From: Ancistrus triradiatus
Lineage: Eukaryota; Chordata; Actinopteri; Siluriformes; Loricariidae
Reading direction: 5' to 3'
DNA: 64,000 nt
Assembly (NCBI GenBank): GCA_025084515.1
Contig: JAJAGP010000338.1
Location: forward strand, 170,054-234,053
The position numbers and the translations under genes are program-made. This document shows positions 46,190 to 56,700 of the stretch, piece after piece. The notes under the pieces were generated by a model, which saw nothing but the letters and a program-made list of their open reading frames with translations, ran no database searches and was not told the origin of the DNA. Within the stretch, counting starts at the first letter, position 1. Each line of letters begins with the position of its first letter.

Positions 46190-46583
46190 CTTGGAGCGAG
46201 TGTTGTAGTCAAGACTGCTAGAGCTGCTAGAGTCAAGACCAAGACCGGGACACATCGACACTGAGTCAAGACTTTTACTAGTAGTGGGAGTGGCCGTGAC
46301 CGGCACTGAGACCCGATTGAAATGTTTTCATATTAGTTTCTTAGTAGCTTTACATTCATTGTCATTCATTATACATGAGATATATTTTAAGTTTTGTTAG
46401 TTTTTTGTCAAATCTAACATGAAACGATATATAGAAGTTAATTAATAAAAATATCACTAATTACTATAATATTATACTCTTAGTCAAACTAAGGCAATGT
46501 CAATTTTGGAAGCGAATGATGGTGATGATTGTGTTTGCCTTCTTCTCTCAAACTTTTTTATTATTAAATCTGAACACAAGGAC

Positions 46584-46774
46584 TGTGGTGGCCTAGCGGT
46601 TAAGGTACTGGACTTTGGACCAGAAGGTCCAGGGTTCAAATCCCGCCAAGCTGCCACTGTTGGGTCCTTGAGCAAGGCCCTTAACCCACAATTGCTTGGA
46701 TTCTAAGACTGTATCAATTGTAAGTCGCTCTGGATAAGGGCGTCTGCTAAATGCTGTAAATGTAAATGTAAATG
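46584..46774 (+). mobile_element. tRNA-derived SINE, complete-looking copy
   Basis: The head TGGTGGCCTAGCGGTTAAGG contains an A box (TGGCCTAGCGG), and GGTTCAAATCC is the B box; the spacing is right for an internal polymerase III promoter. The body TAAGTCGCTCTGGATAAGG and a (TGTAAA)n tail follow. Confidence 0.85.
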
Positions 46775-46946
46775 TACTGGACTCTGGACCAGAAGGTCCA
46801 GGGTTCAAATCCCACCTCTGCCAAGCTGCCACTGTTGGGTCCTTGAGCAAAGCCCTTAACCCACAATTGCTTGGATTGTAAGTCAGTACCAATTGTAAGT
46901 CGCTCTGGATAAGAGGGTCTGATAAATGCTGTAAATGTAAATGTAA
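46775..46946 (+). mobile_element. tRNA-derived SINE, head-truncated tandem copy
   Basis: It begins at TACTGGACTCTGGACCAG directly after the (TGTAAA)n tail of the preceding copy and ends in its own (TGTAAA)n tail. The A box is missing and the B box is intact. Confidence 0.85.
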
Positions 46947-47085
46947 CACATAATTAAATCTGCCCTCACTACAATATCTAAGTAAAGTGATGCAGCCTTG
47001 CAATCTTAAGGACTATTCAAAATAAAACGTGTTCATTGATTAGATATTGAACAAGAAGAGCAGTAACTTGTACACTGTGGTAGCC

Positions 47086-47251
47086 TAGCGGTTAAGGTAC
47101 TGGACTCTGGACCAGAAGGTCAAGGGTTCAAATCCCACCTCTGCCAAGTTGCCACTATTGGGTCCTTGAGCAAAGCCCAAGCAAAGGTCCTTGAGTGTAT
47201 CAATGGTAAGTCACTCTGGATAAGGGCGTCTGCTAAATGCTGTAAATGTAA
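47086..47251 (+). mobile_element. tRNA-derived SINE, third copy
   Basis: It has the A box TAGCCTAGCGG and B box GGTTCAAATCC. The middle is shortened and partly duplicated (GGTCCTTGAGCAAAGCCC, then AAGCAAAGGTCCTTGAG). Confidence 0.82.
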
Positions 47252-47509
47252 CTTGTTTTTCACTTGTCCAAGATTTTATTTACTAAAGAAAGAACTGATT
47301 TATTCTGTTAGAAATTATCATTGATGTTCAATAAAGATAGAAAAAAGTTCTGTTTGTAATTAACATCACCACAGACAGGCACACTGGACTCGGCTGATCT
47401 CGACAACAATTTCAGAGTCCACTTTACCGAGAGACCGAGACGAGCCTGAGTCCAAATGAGGTCGAGACCGCTCGTCTATGGTCTTGAGTAGTCCAACACT
47501 ACTTGGAGC

Positions 47510-48950
47510 ATGAGTGTGTGAGTTTGCTCTGATCACCAAACACTGTCAGCTCACTGTTGCAAAAACAAGAGTGTTCATTAAACTCCAGGTACTTTTGCAC
47601 GTCGGCCTACCACTGCGCCGATAAGCAGCACGTTGGAGGAGCCGTGTGATGGAGCCTCCAATCAGCAGTGCTCTCCATTCAGAGCACACCTGCATAATTG
47701 CCACATCTGACCTTTTCCAGGCTGTCTGAGACAAGAGTGAGCACTCAGTCGAGGCACGGTATAAATAGCGCCTGGCTACATCACAAGCCGGGCGTTAAAC
47801 AAAGCCTGACTTTCATAGGCGCTTTATTCTATTAGAGATACGCCCGTCCAAATGAGGCGTCTCGTTTTACCTGCTAATGCACAGAATCCGAAAGGCAGGG
47901 CTCCTCATCCGGCTAATATCTCGGCGCTGGCATCGAATCGATTCGCGTGTAAACCTGACCTCATTTGCTAAGGGTTTTCCGTGAGCACATGCGCATGAAG
48001 AGTCAATTCAGGAAGCCTAATTCAATTCTCCTCCACCTCACGGTAATGATGCTCTGTGTGACTAACGCAGATTACTGACAGCCATTCTCTAAGTAGGGCA
48101 GAAAAAAAAGTTGCCTATTGAAAGCAGCTCCGAGCCTTAATCCATAATTATCCTCAAAGCACGGCAGCTTTCTGAGAGCCGATATACCCCTGTGTCAACG
48201 CGCGGCAGATTTCTCCACTGCGTGCTCGGGAATTAGCGAGCAGATTTCCAAAGCAATCCGGAAGAACATATGCAAAGCATGCGAGACGCGTTTCCGAACA
48301 GAGCTGCTTACAAAACTCGAAAATAAACGGAGCTAAATACCATCAGAGAAACGCGACCTGCCGAGGCTCGCCGTGCTGCGTTCCACGAGCGCGATTAGAG
48401 AAGCTTACCGACGTGATCTTATTACAAGAGATTTACCAGGCCCTTTTTACAAGCTAAATAATTCATGGGTTAAGATTCGATAGCCGGGTTCCTCTGCCAC
48501 ACATGCGGCAGCGCGATATATATCTAGTTGGGAACAGATTGTCATGGGAGAAGCCGTGACAAAAGATAGAACAAGAGGGTCGGTGTAAAGTGCCACTGAC
48601 AGCCATAATAAAAAAACCCTTCCACAAAATGGCGTCTTTTCATCTGAGCCCGGAATACTTGCCGGAATTAATCTTGCACAATCACTGTAAAAAGAACAAG
48701 TATGAATAAGAGTATTCTTCAACCTGTGTAATGACACGAGAGCGCGTAGGTGGATGGTGGGTGCTTTAATAAGAGAAATAATGAGGGTAGCGTGAGCAGC
48801 CAGGATGGATGAATATTTGTGAGACAGACGCTGGATTACCAAAATGTGGGGATGTGCGAGGGAGAAGGATTCTCCTGTTAGCAAAATAATAGGACAGGGA
48901 TCCCCCTGGAAACAGCGGCCCACACGCGGACAGCCACCGAGTCATTAAAG

Positions 48951-48951
<1 letters not shown>
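47510..48951. other. Repeat-poor, CpG-retaining block; possible regulatory region
   Basis: This 1.4-kb interval has no recognised transposon. It keeps many CpGs (for example ATCGATTCGCGTGTAAAC, CAACGCGCGGCAG, GAGACGCGTTTCCGAAC), unlike the rest of the window, and has several homeodomain-like TAAT cores. A 158-codon open frame lies on the minus strand (48447-48923) but has no recognisable domain. I infer a conserved non-coding or promoter-like block; this is not proven. Confidence 0.35.
47760..47768 (+). promoter_or_regulatory. TATA-box-like site
   Basis: TATAAATAG sits between GAGGCACGG and CGCCTGGC in the CpG-rich block. It fits the core TATA consensus. No downstream gene could be shown, so its role is uncertain. 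Confidence 0.25.

Positions 48952-48982
<31 letters not shown>
48952..48982. repeat. (AC)n microsatellite
   Basis: A pure AC run of about 15 units. Confidence 0.95.
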
Positions 48983-48984
<2 letters not shown>

Positions 48985-49617
48985 AGCTCCTGAAATCAAT
49001 AAAGATGCGAGAGCTGCACAGTGAGGGAGCAGCAAAAGTGAATTACAGTCTTGATGTATAAGCCATCAAACATGATAGAAATTTGCCACCTTTCATTCTT
49101 TCCACAATCCCATGCAAAAGTTTTCTCTGAAAAAGTGTCCGACCTTTTAAACACACCAAATTTTGTGCCTCTTTTGCAACCCATTTTCGATTTCTAAGAA
49201 AGTGATCCCTCCATTTGACCGGCCTTTAATAAGAATACGCTGAGTAATAAAAATGTACACTGGTCGTTCCCAGTTTGAGTGGGAAGCACATAAAGTATAC
49301 CCCAGCGGTACACCATGACATTTTATTAATGTCGTTGTAAACGAAGCCATTTTCCTGGACAGTGTTTTTATTAAGGTCTGAATAGGTCTCACTAGACTGG
49401 GACCAAAGCCACTTGATTACTTGGAGTTATTGAATTGTATTCATTAAGTCAGTGGCGTGCAGTGCATATAGTGGGTACCCCTTCTGACACTTGCACACAT
49501 ATTGTTGCACAGTAAGATTACCACACTTTGGATTGGCTAGAAATTATCGTACGGATTATATGGCGCAGCTTTTCTTAGATACTCATGGTGGGGGGCTCCA
49601 AGGTAAAAAGGGTGGGA
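48983..49617. other. Mostly unique DNA
   Basis: No gene. CAGTGGCGTGCAGTG at 49450 resembles an hAT terminal tip, but no partner end was found. Confidence 0.35.
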
Positions 49618-50215
49618 ACCACAAGTTCTAAAAGTAGATAAAGAGAGCCTGATTACACAAAGGAGACAAATATGTTATACTTAGCCATTTATTTGTGGAG
49701 AAAAATGTTCCGATATTACACGGGACATCTGTGAGTGTCAAAAATATGTGAACATGTAGGATTAGCAGTTCATTTGAAGCTGAAATTACATTTACATTTA
49801 CAGCATTTAGCAGACGCCCTTATCCAGAGCGACTTATAATTGGTACAGTCTTACAATCCAAGCAATTGTGGGTTAAGGGTCTTGCTCAAGGACCCAACTG
49901 TGGCAGCTTGGCAGAGGTGGGATTTGAACCCTGGACCTTTTGGTCCAAAGTCCAGTGCCTTAACCACTAGGCCACCAAATTACAATCCAGAGTTTCCAAT
50001 CAGTGGGATGACAATGTTCTATTAAAAAAACAGGCTCTATCAGAGTCTGATCTTCACTACATGATTGTTGGTGTGAATGTTGATCTGCAGAAAAAAAGAG
50101 TATCTGCAGAAGACTTTCAGCAGATACCAAAAGCGAAGGTTCACATACTTTTTCCGCTTACATATATGTAATAATGGGTCATTTTCCTCAATAAATAAAT
50201 GACCGAGTATAAAAT
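49618..50215 (+). mobile_element. Tc1-like element, family B copy 5, deleted and SINE-interrupted
   Basis: TTCTAAAAGTAGATAAAGAG and GTAGGATTAGCAGTTCATTT are the left repeat and leader. TTCACATACTTTTTCCGC and CCTCAATAAATAAATGACCG are the inner right repeat. Only a few bases of transposase remain. A SINE splits the leader. Both outer tips are lost. Confidence 0.82.
49796..49975 (-). mobile_element. tRNA-derived SINE inserted in a Tc1 relic
   Basis: On the minus strand the head GGTGGCCTAGTGGTTAAGGC and B box GGTTCAAATCC are intact, and the TGTAAATGTAAA-type tail is short. AAATTACA borders it on both sides (about 49788-49795 and 49976-49983), consistent with a target duplication. Confidence 0.85.
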
Positions 50216-51169
50216 TCTTATATTCTAATGACATTAGAAGTTTGAGTTTGTTTCTATGCAGTTCTTTTCATGTTCCAACTCAACACAAAGTGTCACTTCA
50301 CCAGCTTTTCCCATATTCTTTACATAACACCGAATATGAGTTACATGTATTCAGAGTTGGATTATTAACCCACTTGCGTGTGTGTTTCTGGGCAGTTCAC
50401 GTAACCAAGATTGATATTTTTCACGTCAAACCCGAGATTTACGAGTGGCAAAACAAACGTGGGTGGTTTTGTAGAAATCTTTCTGCGTGTTTTAAAGCGA
50501 AACTCAATGAGCAGCAGCCTAAGACTCGCCTGAAATAAATTCATTTATTGTGTTCATTCACTTTCTTCCCGTCACTACAGTATGCATTCTGAAAGACCTT
50601 GCATGCTTTGCAGTTTCTGTTTCATCTCAGTTTGATTTGAAGCAAAATAACTGAGCGTTGCGAAAAAAAAGATCTAGAATAAAGTCACAGCAATTCCGAG
50701 CCCGTGATTCGTTGTCATGCCCCGTGCTCTGGATGAATGCTATAATAGCAAGTGACACATGGACCGATCAAGGCATGTGCTCCGACTTCACAAAAGCAAC
50801 AAGTTCATGAGTGCAGCTGAGGACGTTTTCCACTCTAACACACTGCACTTCTCCAGGTGTCTCCGCCGGGCAGATGGACTGAGCCACTGGCATTTTTAGA
50901 TCTGTAATTACACACATCTACCATCATGATGGAGGCCCAAATCATGGCTCTCAGACCACATTGTGGCACCCATAGGGAGTGTAGGGGCGTGTGAGATTTC
51001 ACTTTATGTGAGAGTTCAGGGTTCAGGGTGCCAGGTGTTCAGCCCTGTCACTAAAGTTACTTTTTATACAAACTGTACTTGAAGTTTGAATAGAGTGTGT
51101 TTTATACATTTACTATTAACTGTAATGGTAAAATATACTGGAATATTTACTAACCTTTACTGATTAAAT
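50216..51169. other. Unique DNA
   Basis: No gene recognised. The 98-codon frame at 50242-50538 shows no domain I know. Confidence 0.35.
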
Positions 51170-51531
51170 CTCAAATAGCCTTTGATCAAATCTGATGCTG
51201 TTCATAATCTCTTTCGTCATATAATTAGAAGTAAAAATATTATACCACGATAATTAAAGACCTTTTCACGATACATCATATTTATTATCAAAATGCATCA
51301 GTAGCGACAGATTCTTCTAAACTACCTATTCAAATATTATCCCATGATTGTTATTCAAAATGTGCTGCACTTTATCCAGTTAAACAGGACTAATTACACT
51401 TATAACATGCAACTGGTCAGTGTTCTTTAAGCACTGATGATGTCCTTGATGTGCTCAGAAAAGCATATCGTCTACCACGATAATAGAATTCATCACGATA
51501 CGATAAAATATCATCATATTGCCCACCCCTA
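51170..51531 (-). mobile_element. hAT-like element fragment
   Basis: On the minus strand the tip TAGGGGTGGGCAATATGATG is followed by ATTTTATCGTATCGTGATGA and further ATCGTG themes, a known layout in fish hAT-type repeats. The other end is not recognisable, so the left limit is approximate. Confidence 0.55.
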
Positions 51532-51539
51532 ATGATGAT

Positions 51540-52392
51540 CTCTGTCATGTTTCAGACCCGTCTGAAGTTTGCCAGAGAGCATATGGATGATCCAGAAGAG
51601 GATTGGGAGAATATCATGTGGTCAGATGAAACCAAAATAGTATTTTTGGTAAAAACTGAAGTCGTCGTGTTTGGAGGAAGAAGAATGCTGAGTTGCATCC
51701 CAAGAACACCATACCTACTGTGAAGCATGGGGGTGGAAACATCATGCTTTGGGGCTGTTTTTCTGCAGAGGGGACAGGACGACTGATCCGTGTTAAGGGA
51801 AGAATGAACGAGGCCATGTATCGTGAGATTTTAAGTCAAAACCTCCTTCCATCAGTGAGAGCATTGAAGATGGAACGTGGCTGGGTCTTCCAGCATGACA
51901 ATGATCCCAAACACACCACTCGGGTAACGAAGGAGTGGCTCCGTAAAAAGTATTTCACGGTCCTGGAGTGGCCTAGCCAGTCTCCAGCACTCAACCCCAT
52001 AGAAAATGTGTGGAGGGAGTTGAAAGTCTGTGTTGCCCCAAAACATGACTGCTCTAGAGGAGATCTGCATGGAGGAATGGGCCAAAATACCAGCTACAGT
52101 GTGTGCCAACCTGGTGAAGACTTGCAGGAAACGTTTGACTTCTGTCATTGCCAACAAAGGTTATGTTACAAAGCGTTGAGTTGAACTTTTGTTATTGACC
52201 AAATACTTATTTTCCACCATAGTTTACAATTAAATTCTTTAAAAATCCTACAATGTGATTTCCTGGATTTTTTTCTGATTTTATCTCTCATAGCTGAAGT
52301 GTAGCTATGATGAAAATTACAGACCTCTCTCATCTGTCTAAGTAGAGAACTTGCACAATCAGTGGCTGACTAAATACTTTTTTGCCCCACTG
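51540..52392 (+). mobile_element. Tc1-like element, family C copy 2, 5'-truncated
   Basis: The left part is missing. The sequence begins within the transposase and continues to the right terminus, TACTTTTTTGCCCCACTG followed by TA. The inner right repeat (ACTTATTTTCCACCATAG, CTCTCATAGCTGAAGTG) matches the copy at 17.4 kb. Confidence 0.9.
51550..52183 (+). pseudogene. Tc1-like transposase pseudogene, family C, catalytic domain
   Basis: The frame at 51532-51723 encodes RLKFAREHMDDPEEDWENIM and the first catalytic aspartate (WSDETK, codon 51625-51627). A frameshift follows. The frame at 51693-52184 (163 codons) then carries VKHGGGNIMLWGCFSAEGTG, the second aspartate at its residue 69 (FQHDNDPKHTT), and the glutamate at residue 104 (LNPIENVW), exactly the DD34E spacing. 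The usual SPDLNPIE motif reads SPALNPIE here. A second frameshift near 52040 moves the C-terminal tail to another frame. The N-terminal DNA-binding domain is gone, so it is inactive. Confidence 0.9.
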
Positions 52393-54230
52393 TACATGTG
52401 CTTTCCGGTACCATTAATCACTAACATTGTCCACCTTGAAAAAAAGCTCATTTTTGACAAATTATCGCTCGTGGTACCGAACACCTCAGTGACTCTCAAT
52501 ATGACTCTTTTATAGGTTACCTCTGTCATGTCAGTTCATCATCTTTCTGCTCTGCCCTCCTAAAACACAATCCATAAGGAAATAGTTTGATTCTTGGCTG
52601 GCTTGCACATAAACCCGTCAGACACCTTTGAGATGAATTGGAACGCCAACTATTATTATACAACAAAATATTATGGCATTGTATTATTATCTACCCACTG
52701 CTGTCTTTATTTTGATCCAGAGCACAATGTAAGGTCTCGGCTAATTAAACAACTAATGAAGCTTCATCAGAACAGAAAGGTACCAGATAAACCTCGTTTG
52801 TGTTTGATCACGTTCACATGCAGCGCCACCGAATGCATACAAGCTAAATAGTGATCCGGCTCTAAAAGTATCCTAAATATAGACGAGATATATGCTCCAC
52901 CAGCCTCGCTCTCTCTCTCTCTCATCTATATTCATGTTCTCCATATTGAAAGGTCTGTGCAACTCGAGCAGACCCATGAAAAGCACTCGCGCTGCAATTA
53001 CTGATTAATTACAGTGAATTAAAGTAATTACAGCTTTTGAAATATACAATTAACCATCACATTTCCTGTTGTAGCGCTCGAGAATGTGCGACATTACAAT
53101 GCAATCATATATCTTACTGTAGACTTGGTTTTCACATTCCTCTGACATCGGGCTCGGTTAAAGAAAAGTGTCGGTGCCAAACAATGAGTACTTTTCATTG
53201 TGTGCAACTTCTCAAGTTTCACATGGACAAGGCTGATCGTTAGTGGTTATTACATGTACAAGTACATGTGATTCATATACATATAAGAGAAGAACATGAT
53301 ATGTTTTGTGATTTTCCAAATCATACTTCATATTTTATATTTACTATATTCTTGTGGCACCTATTTTCATTGGATGTCGTTGTGTTATTTAGTGTATGGA
53401 CTGTGTACAGGTTTGTTTCTCAATAGTTGCACAGCAAATTTCATGGTATTTAACATAAAATGATAATAAAGCATTCATTCATTCGTTATATATAACAATT
53501 TTTGTGGTAAAAGTATATTAATCTAACTTTCACTGGTCTTGGAAATGTTTTTCTACTCCCACTATTGCAGTATTAATGAAATAAGATACGTTCATCTAGA
53601 AAATTCACTTATAATTAATAAAACTATTGAAACTACCGTTTCTAGCAGCTGGATCCAATCTCAGAGCCACTGGAGCTGCTATATTATGCAAATAACTGAC
53701 AACTGGCAGCAAATTTATATTTATTTTATGGCTGACCAAAGTATGAATGGTCAAAGAAGAATGCAGTTTTTCTTACTTGACCGTGTGAGGCACCTGCACT
53801 TATGGGCTGTGTCCTAAACGGATAATTCCCTAATTAACCATTTTATAAGTTTGGAATAATGCCAAAATATGTTTTTAATTAATATAAAATATGTTTTTAA
53901 TTCCTAACACATTCACTTTGAGGGGGATTCATGAATATTTATAGATCTTGGTCCATTTAATGAGGGAAAAGGTGCTACGTTTTGTTGTAGTTTTTTATTT
54001 TTATTATTCTATGCCACAAAAAAATCAGCGGTTAAAATGTGTTTTCTCCTGGGCCGTAGGACAAACTGATTCTCATCCTGCTGTCAAATCCAGATTGCTG
54101 AAAGTTGAAGCGGTAGGTGACAGTTCAGGGACTTTTCAGATTTCACTGTTACGCTGGGAACTGAGGCTCTGCTGCAGGAGAGGCTGATGAAGGGATGACT
54201 GATGGAGGAGGCAAAAAAGAGGTTTCAGAA
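52393..54230. other. Unique AT-rich DNA
   Basis: No gene or known repeat recognised; a short CT run lies at 52908-52922. Confidence 0.35.
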
Positions 54231-55597
54231 GTGAAAAGGGGTCTTGTGGGCCACTGCATCGAACCGAGCGCGTTGCCTGCAGCCATGCTTACGGACACAC
54301 GCGCACACAGGCCTGTCTTCGCTTTGTTTTCCGCGACGTGGCACCAAAGCGTGCATTTGCATAGACACGACAATCCTCAGAAGTTTACTTTCCCGTTTCG
54401 TCTGTTTGCCCGTTCGTGAGCTTTCAGATACGTAAAAAATGTTGGAATTAATACGTAGTGCCAGCGTTCCCTTACGAGACTGCAACTGTCATATGATGTG
54501 CACCTTAAACATAAACTTATACGTATGGTCATGATGGATACCATGCTTTAGTGCAGTTTTAAGCATCATGTCCCCGATGTTGCAGCACAAACGATGCAGC
54601 TCTGAAATGACGCTGAAAGAAATGAGCTTTTGCTGCATCGGCACTCTCATAAATCTTTCATAACTGTGTTAGAGCTATGACGAGGAGCTTTATGTGGCCT
54701 CTGACACCTCAGATGTGACAGCTGGTCCCTACTGTACTCATCTCACAGAGCTCGGGATCTACAGCATATTTCCAATAACATGTAAAGCTGGAGTTATGTC
54801 ATTATGTGAACTGTATGTGACCGAAATTTGATTTTCTGGCCCTGTGTGTTTCTATCTTCTTTGCAGTTCTCTTAAGCCTAATGAATAATCCATTTCCCTC
54901 TCTAGGAAGCCTCTGTGAACTCTCATTACTGAAATGAAAGGGATTGCCGTGGAACGCTTACATAAATGATCAAATATTCATATCCGTACACAGCTACTGG
55001 TTTTTTCGCTCTATTTTCTTAGTCGGAAACATTTTTTTGCACTTTATTGCTTTTCTTATTCATGAAGGCATCCTGGTGCAGGTTTTCTGTTATGACTCAT
55101 CCAAAGCAAATTAACACAGCGCACACGAGCCCTCAAAGAAACGCAGACCATTACAGCAGCGCAGGGACTATTTTTGATTATTAAGGTCAGCGGGGCCTCC
55201 GGTACTGCCGAGCTTGCATGTGTTTATTCCCATAATCCCGCCGTAGTCATTATGTTTAATTAATATGTTGCTTGCTATTAATACGAGTATGTTCTAATTG
55301 CAGCCAGTCAGTGGTTAAGTAAGTAAATGCGCGCAAATTATAACTCAGTCATGTCGCATGTGTATCATTTCTCAATAATCGCCGTCTTTCAGTGATCAAA
55401 TGAGTGGGGACAAAAAAACAGGCCATTTTCCGAATTCTTTGTTTCTTTTCTCTGCAGATTTGGTCTCCCCGCCTCCCCGTGGAACACTTTAGCAGATAAT
55501 GACCGAACGCTGTCTGCCACGGCTCTGGTAATGACATCTAATGTGTTGAGCCGGCGTAATGTGCATTACAAGTTGCATTTGCGCTTGAGTTTGGAAT
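54231..55597. other. Repeat-poor DNA, possible conserved non-coding stretch
   Basis: No transposon recognised. Segments such as TTAATTAATATGTTGCTTGC and AATGCGCGCAAATTATAACT have the mix of AT-rich homeodomain-like cores and retained CpG that is common in vertebrate regulatory DNA. This is inference only. Confidence 0.3.
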
Positions 55598-55738
55598 ATG
55601 CCTGCACATTCTAATACTGGAGCGAGAAGCCATTATGGTAATGCAGCACCTGAGGGAAGCAGAGAGAGAGATCAGTCTTCAAGTGCTTATTACCAAAAGA
55701 TGACTGTGTTTAATGAAAGCCTCTCTGAGTATGAGAAG
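55598..55738 (+). CDS. Candidate coding exon with splice donor, unknown gene
   Basis: Forty-seven codons run from an ATG to AAG followed by a good splice donor, GTACGT. The peptide begins MPAHSNTGARSHYGNAAPEG and ends MTVFNESLSEYEK. It is polar and disordered at first and more structured at the end. The donor leaves phase 0. It could be a first coding exon or, if translation starts elsewhere, an internal exon. I do not recognise the family, and neighbouring exons were not found, so it may be chance. Confidence 0.22.
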
Positions 55739-56409
55739 GTACGTCCTCTTCCTCCTCTACTTTTTCCTCATCTTCCTTTCCTCCGTCTACTTCCCGCTGT
55801 TTTTTCTTCGGCCATGACCCACTGCATTTCTTCCTAAAGTCTCCAAACATGTTTTTGAAACAAGTTATTAAATAACTCACACTCTGCTGGAGATCACCTT
55901 AGTGACGCAGACCCCCCTCACAAGGGCGCGGCTCCTGAAGCACCGAAAAAGAAAAGAGGAAATTACAAAGACCAACCAAATGAAGGGGAACGTAAATAAA
56001 CCATGGAAAATAGTGAGGTAGACCAGAGCAAAGCAGAGGGACTGGAGAATGGGAGACAAATGAGTAATGTGGGGGACTGAAAGTCCGATGGCTCCTACAA
56101 GGAGTCTGTAATGGGGATGATTAGAGACCGTGTCTGATGTGATGACGTGAAGAGGTGAGAGCTGTAGTCAAAGTCACCGGGACCACAGGCATAGTGGGAC
56201 CTGGCAATTCCGGGGTCCATAGGTGATGACTTAGGACTCCTAAGGTAGTGTCCCAGATGATGTAGGAGCCATTGAAAAGGTGAGGTGAGGCGGTTTGCTG
56301 GTTGGTTCCTGCTAGACCTGGCCCAGTCACATCCCTATTGATAGAGAGACTAGGGCAAACCCAGGTCCCACTGCAGGGATCTCCATTGGCAATGCCTGGG
56401 AGTGGCCCA
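55739..56409. other. Unique DNA
   Basis: Nothing recognised beyond a pyrimidine-rich run at 55745-55812. Confidence 0.35.
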
Positions 56410-56490
56410 GGAGGAGTTGGAACCTGTTGCTGGGGAAGTGGAAATTCTTGGCTGAACTCAGCCTCTTGAAAGTGGATGGGCAGTGAGACT
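56410..56490 (+). repeat. Probable non-LTR retroelement tail
   Basis: AGGAGGAGTTGGAACCTGTT, then GCTGGGGAAGTGGAAATTCT, resembles the end of the reverse transcriptase frame of fish LINE elements. Badly decayed. Confidence 0.4.
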
Positions 56491-56544
56491 GACTATTTTG
56501 CCGCTGGTTGCTAAGTGGTTTAGATACTGGACTACTGACAATGG

Positions 56545-56700
56545 GGAGTGCAGCATTTAGCGCAATTGCCTCACAGCCCCAGTGTCTCTGATTCAATTCC
56601 AACCTTGGACTCCCCCGGTGAGGAGTTTGTCAGTCAACATAATGCATGTCTTTGGACTGTGGGAGGAAACCGGAGCACCCAGAGTAAACCCACCAATAAG
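56545..56700. mobile_element. SINE pieces in opposite orientation
   Basis: TTGCCTCACAGCCCCAGTGT with CTCTGATTCAATTCC is a plus-strand SINE head. CATGTCTTTGGACTGTGGGA with GGAAACCGGAGCACCC is a minus-strand SINE body. The two pieces meet near 56640. Confidence 0.6.

Larger units (their letters stand above)
46198..47501. mobile_element. hAT-like non-autonomous element with three SINEs inside
   Basis: The termini GAGTGTTGTAGTCAAGAC and, in reverse complement, TAGTGTTGGACTACTCAAGA are inverted. Identical 8-bp sequences CTTGGAGC flank it (46190-46197 and 47502-47509), the target duplication size of hAT elements. The subterminal regions are rich in GAGTC/GAGACCG themes. The interior carries three copies of a tRNA-derived SINE, so it grew after it formed. 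No transposase frame is present. A fragment of the right part recurs at 62797-63023. Confidence 0.85.

Noticed and set aside
46584..47251. Three tRNA genes
   Set aside because: A and B boxes are present, but the sequences do not fold as complete tRNA cloverleafs. They continue into a shared body and (TGTAAA)n tail, so they are SINEs.
48447..48923. 158-codon minus-strand frame, the longest frame not from a transposase
   Set aside because: No recognisable domain, no convincing start context or splice signals, and overlapping frames are also open. I treat it as chance within a CpG-rich block.
50242..50538. 98-codon frame following the Tc1 remnant
   Set aside because: It lies outside the transposon similarity, has no known domain and no supporting splice or promoter signals.
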